64,000 bases of DNA, taken from contig ML664157.1 of assembly GCA_007570785.1 (NCBI GenBank), positions 5,479,424 to 5,543,423 on the forward strand. The letters are read 5' to 3'. Under the pieces are notes generated by a model. The model had not been told where the DNA came from. It worked only from the letters and a program-made list of their open reading frames with translations, and did not search any database. Below, in pieces: positions 1 through 12,800 of this stretch. The position numbers and the translations under genes are program-made. Origin of the DNA: Antilocapra americana. Lineage: Eukaryota; Chordata; Mammalia; Artiodactyla; Antilocapridae. How positions within the stretch are numbered: position 1 is the first letter of the stretch; each line of letters opens with the position of its first letter.

Positions 1-449
1 AGAATGATCTATACCTAAAACAAAATCTGTGATATTTTTAATGATACTGATAGGGAAAAAAAATGTGGAAGTATGTCTTTATGAAATGAATTAGGTTTAA
101 AAATAATCCCTTATGAAATACTAATATTTTCCCCTAGAAATAATGTAAAAACAATGCCCCATGTTCTTCTATTACTTTGCAGAGAGCTTTCTCATACATG
201 ACTGGGTTCTTGCAATAGCCCTCAAGTTTCTCAAGAAAGCTATAGTGTTTGACCACTAATGCTCCTACAGGGTAGTAAAGCATGTTAAGTGAATTAATTC
301 AAGTAATGCACACTGGCTGGGCAGAAACTTAGGAGACCAACAATGAACTGAGGGGCTACTTAGCATTAGCAGTTAAAGACATGGAAGAAAACTGCAACTC
401 TCTTGGAAAACCTTCAAGTCAAGCATTATTTATAGTCTAGGATTAAGAA

Positions 450-706
450 CGGAGAAGGAAATGGCACCCCACTCCAGTACTCTTGTCTGGAAAACCCCAT
501 GGACAGAGGAGCCTGGTGGGCTGCAGTCCTTGGGGTCGCTAAGAGTCGGACACAACTGAGCGACTTCACTTTCACGCATTGGAGAAGGAAGTGGCAACCC
601 ACTCCGTTCTTGCCTGGAGAATCCCTGATGGGGGTGCCTGGTGGGCTGCGGTCTATGGGGTCGCACAGAGTCAGACACGACTGACACGACTTAGCAGCAG
701 CAGCAG
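450..706 (+). mobile_element. Bov-A2 (ART2A) SINE
   Basis: A two-part element: two related units, each beginning with the GGAGAAGGAAATGGCA type motif (near 451 and 581), and an AGCAGCAGCAGCAG tail. It is flanked by a perfect 9-bp target-site duplication GATTAAGAA at 441-449 and 707-715. The intact duplication and low divergence point to a young ruminant insertion. Confidence 0.93.
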
Positions 707-868
707 GATTAAGAAAATGGTTGAAGAAAAGCTAGATACGTAGAGAGATGTCTATTAGTATATTACTAAACCGATTTTAATGATTGGATCTGAAACATCA
801 TCTATAATGTGTAGAAGTGTAATATTTGAAGGAAATAGATCACTAATCACATCTACATATGACTGAGC

Positions 869-1065
869 AGGCTTTCCTGGTGGCTCAGATGAGTAAAGAA
901 TCTGCCTGCCAGTGCAGGAGACATTGGTTTGATCCCTGCATCAGGAAGATCCCCTGGAGAAGGGAGTGGCAACCCACTCCAGTATTCTTGCCTGGAGAAT
1001 CCCCGGTGGGCTACAGTCTAAGAGGTTGAAAAGAGTCAGACATGGACTGAGCAGCCAACATTCAC
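869..1065 (+). mobile_element. Bov-tA SINE
   Basis: tRNA-derived head (CTTTCCTGGTGGCTCAGA..., degraded B-box TTTGATCCCTG) joined to the BovB-derived tail (CACTCCAGTATTCTTGCCTG). A perfect 11-bp target-site duplication TATGACTGAGC lies at 858-868 and 1066-1076. Confidence 0.92.
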
Positions 1066-1895
1066 TATGACTGAGCTGCTGCTGTGTGCCAACGGCTTGG
1101 CTGGGTTATTTTCATCAAGATCTTTAATCCTCCGATCAACCCCAGGAAGTAGAAATAATTTTTCCTATCAATAAATGATTGCTCTTCATCATAAGTTAAT
1201 AAACAATGAAGCCTACATTTGAATATAAGTCATTTTGGCCTTGAGCTATGTGTTGCTTTCATTACTCTATCAGGTTTTTCTGGTACATACAGTTTCAGAA
1301 GGAAATGAGTGTTTTTATTTGTTTGTTAACTCCATATACTCCTGCAACAGAGAGTGCTAAGAATTTGACAGTGACCTAGATGGCAGCTAATGTTTCATTA
1401 AAACCTTGAGCTCATCTGGAAAGAGTGTAATAAGTGAAATAGGAAGCCTCAAAATGAAGAGTGAGGAGACTCACCATGAACCACAAAGTTCAGGAAAATT
1501 GTAAGAGGCAGGAGGGCATCAACTTGAAAGAAGTCCCTAGCAAAGTGAGGCTGACTCATAAAAAAAATGCAGAAAGAAAAGCAGAATTCTTTTGCTTTCT
1601 TAAGACAAACTTGAGTAGATTGTTAGAATTAAGTGGGAAGTTGATAAAAAAAAGAGATACTGCTTTGCTATTTGCAGAAGTCTGTTTCGTTAACACTCGG
1701 AATACTGGGAGGTGGAGGAAACTAGGGACTGATACTAGGAAGGGGACCAGCAGAGAGAAAAATTGGTTTTTATTTCCTTTTTAGTGGGCAAGTGAAACAA
1801 ATTTAGAACTATCGCTAAGTGAGAATGTATGAAAAGTTGAGTGGAAAGCATGACAAGGGTTAAGACAGGGAAAAGGGAGATTTTATAAGTGCTTG

Positions 1896-2201
1896 GAGGA
1901 CTTGTCTAGTGGTCCAGTGGTTAAGAACCCACCTTCCTATCCTGTTGACATGGGTTTGGTCCCTGGTCAGGAATGATTCCACATGACGTGAGGCAACTAA
2001 GCCTATGCAAGCCACAACTACTGAAGCCCACATGCCTAGAGCTTGTGCTCTGCAGCAAGAAAAGCCACCACAGTGAGAAGCCTGAACACCACAACTAGAG
2101 AATCGCCCTGGCTTGCCGCAATTAAGAGAAACCCTGCACGCAGCAATGAAGACCCAGCACAGCCATAAATAATAAATAAAATTTTAAAGTTTAAAAAAAA
2201 T
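1896..2201 (+). mobile_element. CHR-type tRNA-Glu-derived SINE
   Basis: Begins GGACTTGTCTAGTGGTCCAG and has the typical phrases CCACAACTACTGAAGCCC and GAAGACCCAGCACAGCC, then AATAAATAAA and a poly-A tail. This family is shared by ruminants, hippos and whales. The copy is in the sense orientation of MED12L. Confidence 0.88.
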
Positions 2202-3608
2202 GAGTAAAAGCTCTGGAAACTATAATATTTGTCCTCTTGAACAGGTCATGAATTCAGGTTACAAACTTATATCCTTCAGCAACCACTGACAAGCTTTTAT
2301 ATAAGTTGTTTCCAAAGAAAAACAATGTAGAAAGTTGTGTTTGCTGCCATTTAGTGGGTGGCTTTAGTCCTCCCTCTTGGCCCAGTACTTCCCAAGCATA
2401 TTTGGGACTTAGTTTTACCTAGGACAGTTTTTTTTCTTTTTTTTTTTTTTAAGCATACAGATTCCATACACTTAACAGTGAGGTCCAGAAGTCTTTTAAT
2501 TTTTACAAATTCCCAGAGGTGATTGTGAAGGAGAAAATCTGAAGTCCCATTTTGGTAAACACTGAACTGAGCAATCTCTGTTTTTTGGAAGCAGTTATCA
2601 GTGGTAACGGCTTAGGGTAAAGAGTCTATAGATCTTTTCATTTGTGAGGAAATCATTCCTGGCTACTATTTATACAGGTGCATAAAACTAGAGCATGTCA
2701 CCTTGATCACAAATAAATTTACTGAAATTTAAAAGGAAAAGACTTTCTGTTGCTTAAAAGAACTCTTGTATAGAGAAGGTGAAATGTTGTTTATGGACTT
2801 ATTCACAGCAAGTGGGCAAGTACAGCAAAGCGCACGTGGGATCTGAGCTCCGAAATCAGGTCATCTTTCAGCCGTAGTTGCAGAGCAAGATCTGAGAGGA
2901 TGCTTTCTAATTCCCTTTTATACACTTAGACAGTATTCTGTATATTATTCTGTATAATTCTGAATACTGTAAACCAGGTTCTTAAAACACCCTAGAAACG
3001 GCGGAGAAGCACAACACGATACATTTTTAGGAACAGTATAATGGTTTCTCTACTCTCAAAGAATTTGTATTTGTATATTATCCATATCTGCCTACTAGAA
3101 TTTAAACTCCTTGAAGGCAGGGATAAACCCCTCTTTCCCAGTTAGGCATGGCCCATGAACCTCCCTGGATATCCCGAATGGAGAGGAATAGTTTTACAGG
3201 ATGTATGATTAGGATAAAAACACCAAGTTACTCCTGGTGTGTAATCTAATCCATTTTTATTAGTCTTAAGTTACAACACTCACTGTTCAGAGAAGCTGTT
3301 GGACATCTTAGTAGATTATATTATTTTTAAAGCATGTAAAATGTAGAAATGACCTAGAAATTAAGATTAGTACCCAAATGTCTTATTTTTGTTTTGTTCT
3401 TCTACCCACTTAGTAACTACTTATTAAGCTAGAACATTCTAGGCACTGTGTCCAATGCTGATTATTGGGAAGTTGGACTCAAGAACCCATAACGTGAGCT
3501 TTCTCTAGGAATACTTTACAGTTGCCACTTAATCTGTCTTTAAATGAAGTCACTTTCTAGTTACTATAGTTTTGTTTTGTCTTTTAACTCTTTTTCTTGT
3601 AACCTCAG

Positions 3609-3836
3609 TAGTGCCTGTTCAAAAGTAAAGCAAACCATATATAATAATGTGATTCCTGCAAATTCTAACTTGCGATGGGATCCAGACTTCATGATGGATT
3701 TTATTGAGAATCCCTCGGCCCGTAGCATCAACTACTCAGTGCTGGGCAAGATCCTCAGTGACAACGCAGCCAATCGCTACAGCTTCGTCTGCAACACTCT
3801 CATGAATGTATGTATGGGTCATCAGGATGCTGGAAG
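3609..3836 (+). CDS. MED12L: MED12L coding exon w1
   Basis: First exon of the gene in this window (window residues 1-76). The acceptor is TTTTTCTTGTAACCTCAG; position 3609 is the third base of a codon begun in the upstream, unseen exon. The donor is GGAAG|GTGAGC and splits an Arg codon (phase 2). It encodes [30 protein letters not shown] and [19 protein letters not shown], which are nearly invariant in MED12 and MED12L. It is part of the central helical body. Confidence 0.96.
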
Positions 3837-6800
3837 GTGAGCTGGGCTCTATGATTCAACACACAGTTGTTTTATGGTTGCTACTTTGAAATTCAGATCT
3901 CTAATTTCAGACATTTAGCATTATTTTTTAAATCTTACTTTGTTACTGAAGTTTCCTTCAGTTCTATTCCGGGTGCTTCTCTTAACCTGGCTTATTGATC
4001 TGACGTAAGATGCTCTAAATATAGCCTATCAGTTGTCTGATCCGTTTTCAAAAACATATATGACAAAAATACAGATGAAAAATATACATAAACATATATG
4101 ACAAAAATACAGATGAAAAATATACATAATTTTGGTAACGTTGGATTTAGGTCTTCCTTTCACTCTTTTTCATGTTTTTTAAAAGCATTAATTCATTGGT
4201 CAGGTTTGTTTACAGAAGTGAAATATGTTAATTGATATCTGTACTGGTTATTGTTTGTTGCTTGACAGCATTAAATATTATATCCTTGAATCTAAGAAAT
4301 GAATCCATGTTCGATGATACTGAAATTATGTGTTCCCTGAGTTTATCCTGTATGAGTGTTTGTCTGTTGTTACTTTCTCCCGTGTTCTCTTTCTTCTTTG
4401 TAGGATTAATGACATAGCCAATTTCTCCTCCGAGCTGACGGCCTGCTGCACTGTTCTCAGTTCAGAATGGCTGGGGGTCCTGAAGGCTCTTTGTTGTTCT
4501 TCAAATCACGTGTGGGGGTTTAATGATGTACTTTGCACTGTAGATGTAAGTTTTCTGTTTCATTTAAAAACTCAGCTGTGCAACTAAATATTCAATTAGT
4601 AATTTTTTTTTTTAGTTGACTCAAGTCTTAACTGAAATATTATAAATTTGTTTTCCTCTCTCTCTCTAAAAGTGATAAACCTGTGATTGCCAGGGATAAA
4701 TAAATGAAAAAAAAAAAAAACTAAAATAGCCTAATTTAGAGTGGAGATGTCAGGAGTCTCCTTGTTTGTTAGCTGAGACTTTTTGTCCGTGGTTTCCTCA
4801 GAGTAATCTGTTCATAGTTTACTCTGTGCCTTGGGTCCTTCATGGTGCAGGGCATAACTTAACTAAAGCAATTTGCATTCTGAAGTCAGCCAGTTGTTTT
4901 CTTAAGGTGAGAAAAACTCTTGTAAGAGTATTGGTTCTGTTGTATGGGGTTAGGATGTCCAGGCTCAGATTTGTAGGGGTGCCCATTCTTTCTTAGTGAC
5001 TGTGTCTGAAAGTTTTTGAGATGTCCGTTATAAAATAGCACAGATTTCCTCAACTGTGACATTGCATCAGTGTGTGAATTCCTTAAAAATCCATCTTGAT
5101 TCTTTGTTTCTGCCTGTCACTTCCATCACTTCTTGCAGTAATTCATGTTACATATTAGTGTATCTCATATATAGAAGAATTGTATCCATTATAAAAACTG
5201 CCTCTCAGTTAAAGTTTTATTTCCTAGTTCTGGTGTCTCAAGACCACATGGGCAATGCTACTCTATCCTGTGGGCACCTAAGATGTAAAACTCATATCTG
5301 TGACCTACCCTTCCAGACAGCAAAGACCCAAATTTCTATCTTTAACATAGGTCCTTAATCTTTGAGTTGTTTTTGTTTCACTTTCCCTCTGCTTGTTCCC
5401 TCCTCTGTAAAGTTGGAATTAATAGTATGCTTAGGTGCTATGCTCTTTCTCTGTAAGTCTCTAACCATAGTTTTTGACTTACAGGACAACTTAATGTGGA
5501 GGCTGCCATTACAGCTGTTTTTCTTATTATTTTCTGCTAAAGTCTTGTGAGATCTGTAAAGGGTAGAAGTTTCACTCTGAATGAATGATTTTTCCTCCTC
5601 TGATTCTCCTCTTTGTTTTGTTTTCTCCCTCACTCATCTTCACTCTTCTTTAAATTTAGGAGTCGGTGAGAATTTTCACAGTTGTTTTTAAAATGAATTT
5701 AATTATCTTACAAAATTAAGATTAGTTATTCCTGAAAGAAATACCAAAACACTCACAAGGCTTGTTTTTCAGTTAAGAGAACCTCCTTGTTTTCCCTTGC
5801 TTCCTGATGATCTTACCCTTCAATATCAGATTATACTGCTTCTGCCAAAAAAGACTTATGTTATATCACTTAGAGATATCTTGATTTTGCTATTTTATTG
5901 TTTGATTTCTCAGTTATATGTACTCAAGGTACAGCTTAGTATTGTCTTAAAGCATTGGGGTATGGGTGAACCTCATTCTTTGTCTTAAAAAATAGAAAAA
6001 AGCCTAGAGGGTAATTCTCACAAGTGATTTCCCTCTACTGGTTCCTTTTGGGATTTGAGATCTTACTGGTATTGCCTACATTCTTTTAGATATGAATCTT
6101 AAGATGTTACTCAAAAGGGTGTTAGGTATTAAAACATGTCAATGTTTTTCTTGAAGGTGAGTGACCTTTCATTCCATGATTCATTAGCTACTTTCATTGC
6201 TATTCTGATAGCACGACAGTGTTTCTCCCTGGAGGACGTCGTGCAACACGTCGCTCTTCCCTCTCTCCTGGCTGCAGGTAAGGCTGCATCCCGGAGCTGC
6301 CCTGGTTATTTGATTGGTGTCTTGGTGCTGTGGTCTCTCACAAGTTAAAGGAGGGCAGAGTAGAATTTGAGTAGACATGCATTGGGCAGTAATACGTCAT
6401 CAAGTTAGAGATGGTAGCATTATAATAATTGTTCCAAACAAAATCGCACTGATTTAAGTGGAGAAGGTTGGAGACGGCGATTTTAGTACTTGTTTTTAAG
6501 AGAGCACTCAGGTTTCTCAGAAAAGAAATAGCCAGTGCTTTACTTTTTACCGTAAGGAGCCTTTATTTAAATTATTCCAGAAACTTCAGCTTAAGAGAAA
6601 TGCGGAAGATATGTTCTTCAGTATGTTACAAAACTTGCTTTTAAAATCCTCTCTCCTAGCTTGCGGAGATGCGGATGCGGAGCCTGGGGCGAGAATGACA
6701 TGCCGTCTCCTGCTTCATCTCTTTCGAGCTCCCCAGGCCTGCCTGTTACCTCAAGCAACTGGTGAGATGACAGTTGAAATCTCTCTGATGGCGTTTTCAT

Positions 6801-9800
6801 TTGGAACTTTAGGTTTAACTTGACCGAGTAGGCTGTCCATTCTGTAATCTTCCTTCCTAATTTTGGTGGGCTTGTTTCAAGGTGACGAAGGAAAGGGGTT
6901 GTCAGCTATTGAGAAAGGTTGTCAGCACCTTTCTTTTACGTAATATGAGGATGTATTGAGAAACTCACATCAGGAGTTAATAAACAATAAAAATACCTCT
7001 GCTCCTCGGCCAAGTCATGCTGGTGGGCAGTGCGATCCTCCAAAATACTCTGTTGGTTATGAACCATACCCTGGCAGCTTAGGGCAGTGGCATTTCGTTT
7101 ATTCTTTTACTAGGTAAGAATTCTAGAGATTAGAATTTAGTGCAGCCTGTTCCTAAAGATCATTTCTATGTAAATGTGTTTGTGACATTAGCAGAAATGG
7201 ATAAAAGTGCTACTGATTTTTTTTCGATACATCTCTCTGAAGAGCAAAGCCATTGTCTTAATAATTAAAAAAAAAAAAAGAATAAGTACTGGATACTGGC
7301 AGTGTCTCTTAGTGAGTCCATGAAACATTAATTAAAGCTAGCTAATAGCAGTTAAGCGCCCACAGCCTAACAATGAAAGGCCCTGCTGACTGTAAACAGT
7401 TACAAGCAGTGGTTAATGATGATGATGAATCTGTTAAAGCTTTGTTGTTTTTCTTATAGGCAAACCTTTCCCCGGAATAAGATCGTCTTGTGATAGACAC
7501 CTCTTAGCTGCTGCTCACAACAGCATTGAAGTGGGAGCTGTGTTTGCTGTCTTAAAAGCAATTATGATGCTTGGTAAGATTCTCCTGGCACTGAGCTTGG
7601 CTAAGCACCAGAAACAGAGGCAAAATAATTTCTATTCAGGTTTAACTCTCATTAAAATTATTAGAAACATATTTTTGCTTGTTTATTCTTTTGGAAAAAT
7701 TAGTTGGCTTTTTTTCCAAGTTCATGTTTCAGTTGGACTCCAAGAAGTCTATCCCTTGCTTACAATTCTGAGGGAATTTAAATACTTTTTTTGTGTGGCA
7801 TTTTAGCTGCCCACAGGGTCGCTAGGATTTCATTTGTTGGCAGAAGTCACACTTTGTGATGAACTTGGTTGAATTGGTTATCTGTGTAAAGGTTTACATT
7901 TCGTGTTATATTCCTGGACTAGAACACAAGAAAATCTGGGTTTTAATCTTAGTTTTTCATTGTGATTCTGAAAACATTTCTGTCCATCTGCCTTAATTTT
8001 TTCATGCATCAGGTGATAGTTACAATGATATTGATACTGTTGATAAATCAGTATTAGATGTCACGCTTTTTTTCATTTAATTTATAATGTCCAAGACATC
8101 CCTGCATCTTTATTGATATGTATTCTCCAGGAATTGTAGTACTGTCTTTTCTGTTTATTTACAGTGCAGTACCTTAAAACATTTTTATTCTGTAAATCAT
8201 TCAGGATTTGAAGGATTGGGAAGGATTCTTGAATTCATACTGCCTAATTTCAACTTAAGGTACCCTCTTTTGGTCTTGACTAAATAAAAAATTACCTCAT
8301 GTTCCAAAGGAACTCCTTTTGGCTAGAACTGAATTTGCTGAGTTGAGATGAATTGTTTTAGATGAGTCTTAAAACATGTTTTAGAATGTATCCTGACCCT
8401 TTTGTACCTCTCTTTAAGAAGTACTGGGGCTTGCCTGGTTGGAAAGATCCCCTGGAGAAGGAAATAAATTTCACCTTAAAACACACACACAGAGACACAC
8501 AGACACACGCACAGAACATTAAATGCTTATTTCAGTAAGGTTTCTCTATTTTTAATATATTTCAAAGAAAAGCTGGCCTGTCAATTCTGTTTAATAAGTA
8601 AATATAGGGACTAAGTGGTCAGGGACTGACTTTTTCTTACTGTGGTATTTCTAATGCCCATCAGGGAAAGATTTTCAGTAAGCTAATGTTGGAAGTGTGA
8701 ATGCATATGTGATAGACATTTTCATAGCAGAAACCAAAATGTGTACCGTAGAGACATTATATTATCCCCTTGATTTGTGGGACTGGTTTAATCCCAAGTA
8801 TAATTTGCCAGCCTCTTTAAGTATACATATTTTAATATCAGTGCCTAATCACCAGTTTATTTTTATCTCATGGCCTTTCCTTGGCCTTTTTAATTGGCCC
8901 CAGTTCTTGGTGGATTCTGCATCTTCCTAAGTGATAGAGGGTTCTTCAGGTCTGAGAAATCAGGATGAGGCTTGTTGAATGTCAACAGACCCCTGGACCA
9001 GGCAGGCACTGAACACTGTGTCTGTTCTATTGTCTCTACCATTGCAGAAGCTTCTAGCACAGCCTTCCTGGCCTTTTCAGTCATCCTAACATCTAAGCTG
9101 AATAAAGATCTACTAGAATGGGGCTGGCAGAGGTGTTTGTTTCCTTGTTTTTGCAGTTTTATTTACCTCACTGTGTCCTTATCAAAGTGTTCACTCAAGT
9201 CCTGTCCACTAGGATCTGTTTTGAGTTAGGGAGATAGGACTGTTTTACAGAATTCAATTTCTAATTTCTCTAGTAGTTTAAGGTATGGAAATAGTTGTTT
9301 ATAGGGCTTCCCTCGTGGCTCAGTGGTAAAGAACACTTGTGCCAACTCAGGAGACATGGATTCCACCCCTGGGTCAGAAAGATTCCATGGAATAGGAAAT
9401 GACAACCCACTCTAGTATTCTTGCCTGGAGAATTCCATGGGTAGGGGAACCTGGCAGGCCATAGTCCATGGGGTTGCAAAGAGTTAGACATGACAGAGCA
9501 CGCATGCCCAGGATATTTATGGGCTTCTCTGGTGGCTCAGTGGTAAAGAATCTGCCTGACAATGCAGGAGACACAGGTTCAGTCCCTGAGGCTTGAAGAT
9601 TCCCCGGAGAAGTAAATGGCAACCCACTCCAGTATTCTTGCCAGGGAAATCCCATGGAGAGTGGAGCCTGGTGGGCTACAGCCCATGGGGTTGCAAAGGG
9701 TTGGATACAACTTAGTGACTAAATAACAACAGCAACAATAGTTGTTTATATCACCTAAGGTTGGAAATAGCATGCTAAATGTTGGTCTATGTAGAATTCA

Positions 9801-12800
9801 GTCTTTGTTCCAGCTTTTGAAGAGCTTTGTTGAACTAAATTAATGCCTATGAGTGAGGTGAACTTGGTGCTTTTTTGCATAAGTATTTGAATGAGAAGTG
9901 TATGATAATATGTGATAAGATATTGAGTTGAAATGTATTATGTGTTCCTCTCCCCCTTAAGATTTTTCAATAAACATTCACTAAGCGATTCTGATTTTTA
10001 AGATTCAGCAGAGTCAAAAGTTTTTCTTGGTTGACTTATGGGTTTTAAAAGGCTTTTTGCACTGACCTGGGGTTGTTTTCCCTTACAGTGAAGTAGTGAG
10101 GACCTTATATAAACTCATTTGTTGGTTACAGGAATTTTTCCTATTCAATGCTTGTGATCTTTGTGGGTAAATAGACCAGAGTTTGGAGGCTCTGTTTCCA
10201 TTGGCAATCTTTTTTTTTTTTACCAAATTATATTAATTTTTCACTTTTAAAATATGACAAAGTTTTGTCTTTCATGGCTAGAGAAAATTTATTATTTATA
10301 TCTATTCAATAATTCTGCTCAGTTTTCCCCCCAGAACTTTGTTTTGAGGAAAACACTTTCCTGAGCTTCATTTTACTGAGTATATGAGAGGTTGATCAGG
10401 TGAGGTTTTCTAATTTGGATGTTTACAAAGAGGAAAGTGAAAGACATGGGTTATTCAATGAATGCCCTATTTTCCAGGGCTTCCTTAGTATGCATTGCCC
10501 TTTTCCATTCCCAGGGAAATAAATCTCTCTTGTCAAGAAGTTGATAGTAAGGTGGGCTAAGGCAAAACTTTTCTCTTGACCTATGGATAGAAAATAAGTC
10601 ATTCATTGTAAGAGAAGAAATGAAAAAGGGACATCTAGAAGGGTGAGTAACCCGTTTTTTCCTTGTCTATATAAGTCAAATGAATTTGCATACATTCGTG
10701 CTTGAAATATTGGTGAAATCAATGTTCTGTGACTATTAAGTGTGATTCATAATGGCCTTTCCAAGTTTGGTGAAAGTATCCTTAATTCTATAAACGAAAT
10801 AAAAAATGAGCCTTGAACTTGTTTTTTTTTCCCGTGTCTGATGGAACTTTTCAGCGTTCTAGCATTTACTGTTTTGATCCCTTCTCTTTGTTGCTGAACA
10901 ACTTACTTTGCAGTAATGATCCCATTCATATATTTTAAATCTCTGAATGCTTGCCTCATTTATTTCCCAAATATTTGGCAATATTTTGAATTTCTATGAT
11001 TTTGCTTTTGTGATTCTGTTATGTAGGAGATGCCAAAATTGGCAATAACAATGTCAGCTCTTTAAAAAATGATGACTTCACCATGAGGAGTTTACGACGT
11101 GATGGGAATGCTGAGGATATCTGGACTGCCTCACAAAATTCAAAATCCTGTGGGAAAAGCATTTCCATAGAAACGGCCAATTTAAGAGAATATGCTAGAT
11201 ATGTACTGAGGACCATCTGTCAACAGGTATTTTTCAGATTTAATTTGCCTTTACGTTTGAGTGTATTATTGTTCTTTTGGAGAGAAAGGCCCAATACTGT
11301 AGGAATCTTGTACATAGATAGTCCTCTTTTGCCTTCTCACCTTATTTTGAAATAATTTCAAATTTGCTGAAAAGTTGTAATAATTTATAAAGAAGTCTAG
11401 TATACCCTATACACAGATTGACTAATTTTTTATATTTTACCATATTTGCTTTATAATTCTATTTGTGTATGTGTGACTATGGTCTCATATACTTTTTAAT
11501 TCTTACATTTTTACTTAAGCATTTAAGAGGAGATAGAATACATTGTTCTTTTTTACTTTTTTCAGCATTTATTAACATAACTAAAATACAGTTTTTAAAA
11601 GGAAGGAAATTTAGCATTGGTATTTTAAGTTTGTCTCACCTATCGGCCACATTCCAGTTTTGTCAGTTGTCTCAATAATCTCGGCTTTGTCTGAAGTTTC
11701 CGGTAGGTTATTGTCAGATTATGCATTCCTCACTATGATACTGTAGAAGTATGTTACATTCTTCTCAGGTAATCACATCCAAAGGCACCCGAGGCCCATT
11801 TGTAACTCATTGGTGATGTTAGTTTTGATCAGGCTATCTCCATTGTATGGTTTATTTTAATTTTTGCTCTGTATAGTTATCATTTTCCCCCTTGGAATTA
11901 GCAAACAGTTTGGGGGACACTCTCTGAGACAGTGCAGGTTTTCTGCTTCTCATCAGACTCCCTCACCTCCCATAGAGCATCTGTTTTGATTCTTGTCTAA
12001 ACCAGTCTTTACTATGATGGTTGCAAGATGGCTTTTCCCAACTCCTCCACATTTTTAACATTTATCAGTTTGCATTCTACTCTAAGGAAAAGCCTAACCT
12101 TTTCTGCCTTCCCTTCCTTTCTTCCACTTATTTATTATCCACAAAAGTTACAGTATACTGTCCTCAGTTATTTTCATGTTCAAAGTGTTCCAGATTTGTC
12201 CAGAAGTGGGAATCTCTTCATGCTGACTCTTGTGTTATTTTCACATCTCTCTCTCTCTCTTTGTTTTTTTTTTAATAACAAGTATTTTCTTTCTTTCTGG
12301 CCTATCTTATATTTTTCCTGCCCCAGAGTAGAATTACTCATCTTTTCACGGAACCTTGGTTCTATTTAGAAGAATACGGTGTTTAGAAACCAAGATCTGA
12401 GTTCTGTGTGTGCTTATTGCTGTGGGCAGTATGCGTTTTAGGCCCTTTTGGTAGGCAGAGCTGGGGAAAAAAGCATCCATATACATAAATGTGTGTGCGT
12501 ATAAAAGTGCTCTCTTCCATAGTAAGAGTCCTGGATACCAATAACGCCAATCATTTGCTGATTTGTTGAATTCTACAATACACCTGAAGTAGTTTTAGAA
12601 TTACTACACCTATACTACTATGAAAAAATGAGTCTCCTAAAAGGAGTTGATGATTTGCTTATATTATAATTCTTTTTTCCCTAAGGTTTTACAGTATTGT
12701 GTTTAAAAGTTATTTTACCTTTCTTTTTCTGTGTGTATATATCACTCACTTGAAATAGAAATGATTTCATTTGGTTTTGTTTGTGTTCAGTTTAGATTTC

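Larger units (their letters stand above)
1..3608 (+). other. MED12L intron, 3' part
   Basis: Intronic AT-rich sequence upstream of the first visible exon. It holds a Bov-A2 SINE (450-706), a Bov-tA SINE (869-1065), a CHR SINE (about 1896-2201) and a weak L2-like stretch near 3095-3175. A 107-codon open frame at 1461-1784 resembles nothing I know and has no splice context. The rest shows no recognisable feature. The intron ends in a long pyrimidine tract and CAG at 3606-3608. Confidence 0.8.
7574..11026 (+). other. Intron w5
   Basis: 3.45 kb. It holds a weak MIR-like stretch (about 7910-8060), a small Bov-tA remnant (about 8427-8467), a CA-rich tract (8482-8516) and a composite of two Bov-tA units (9304-9736). 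The remainder, including 9751-11026, is unremarkable AT-rich sequence. Confidence 0.78.

Noticed and set aside
430..687. Frames over SINEs (also near 9374, 12865, 19493, 25235, 38657, 57744)
   Set aside because: The repeated peptides (for example [20 protein letters not shown]) are translations of Bov-tA and Bov-A2 elements and recur wherever those SINEs occur.
869..1065. tRNA-like head with B-box-like sequence as a tRNA gene (also other Bov-tA and CHR copies)
   Set aside because: These are degraded tRNA-derived SINE heads that lack a complete cloverleaf.
1461..1784. 107-codon lysine-rich frame
   Set aside because: No relatives recognised; AT-rich intron sequence with chance-like composition.
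3624..3630. Alternative acceptor for exon w1 at AAAAG|TAAAG
   Set aside because: No pyrimidine tract, and it would remove residues ACSK that fit the family; the CAG at 3606-3608 is much better.
4053..4128. CRISPR-like repeat
   Set aside because: Only two adjacent identical units without spacers, in a mammalian intron.
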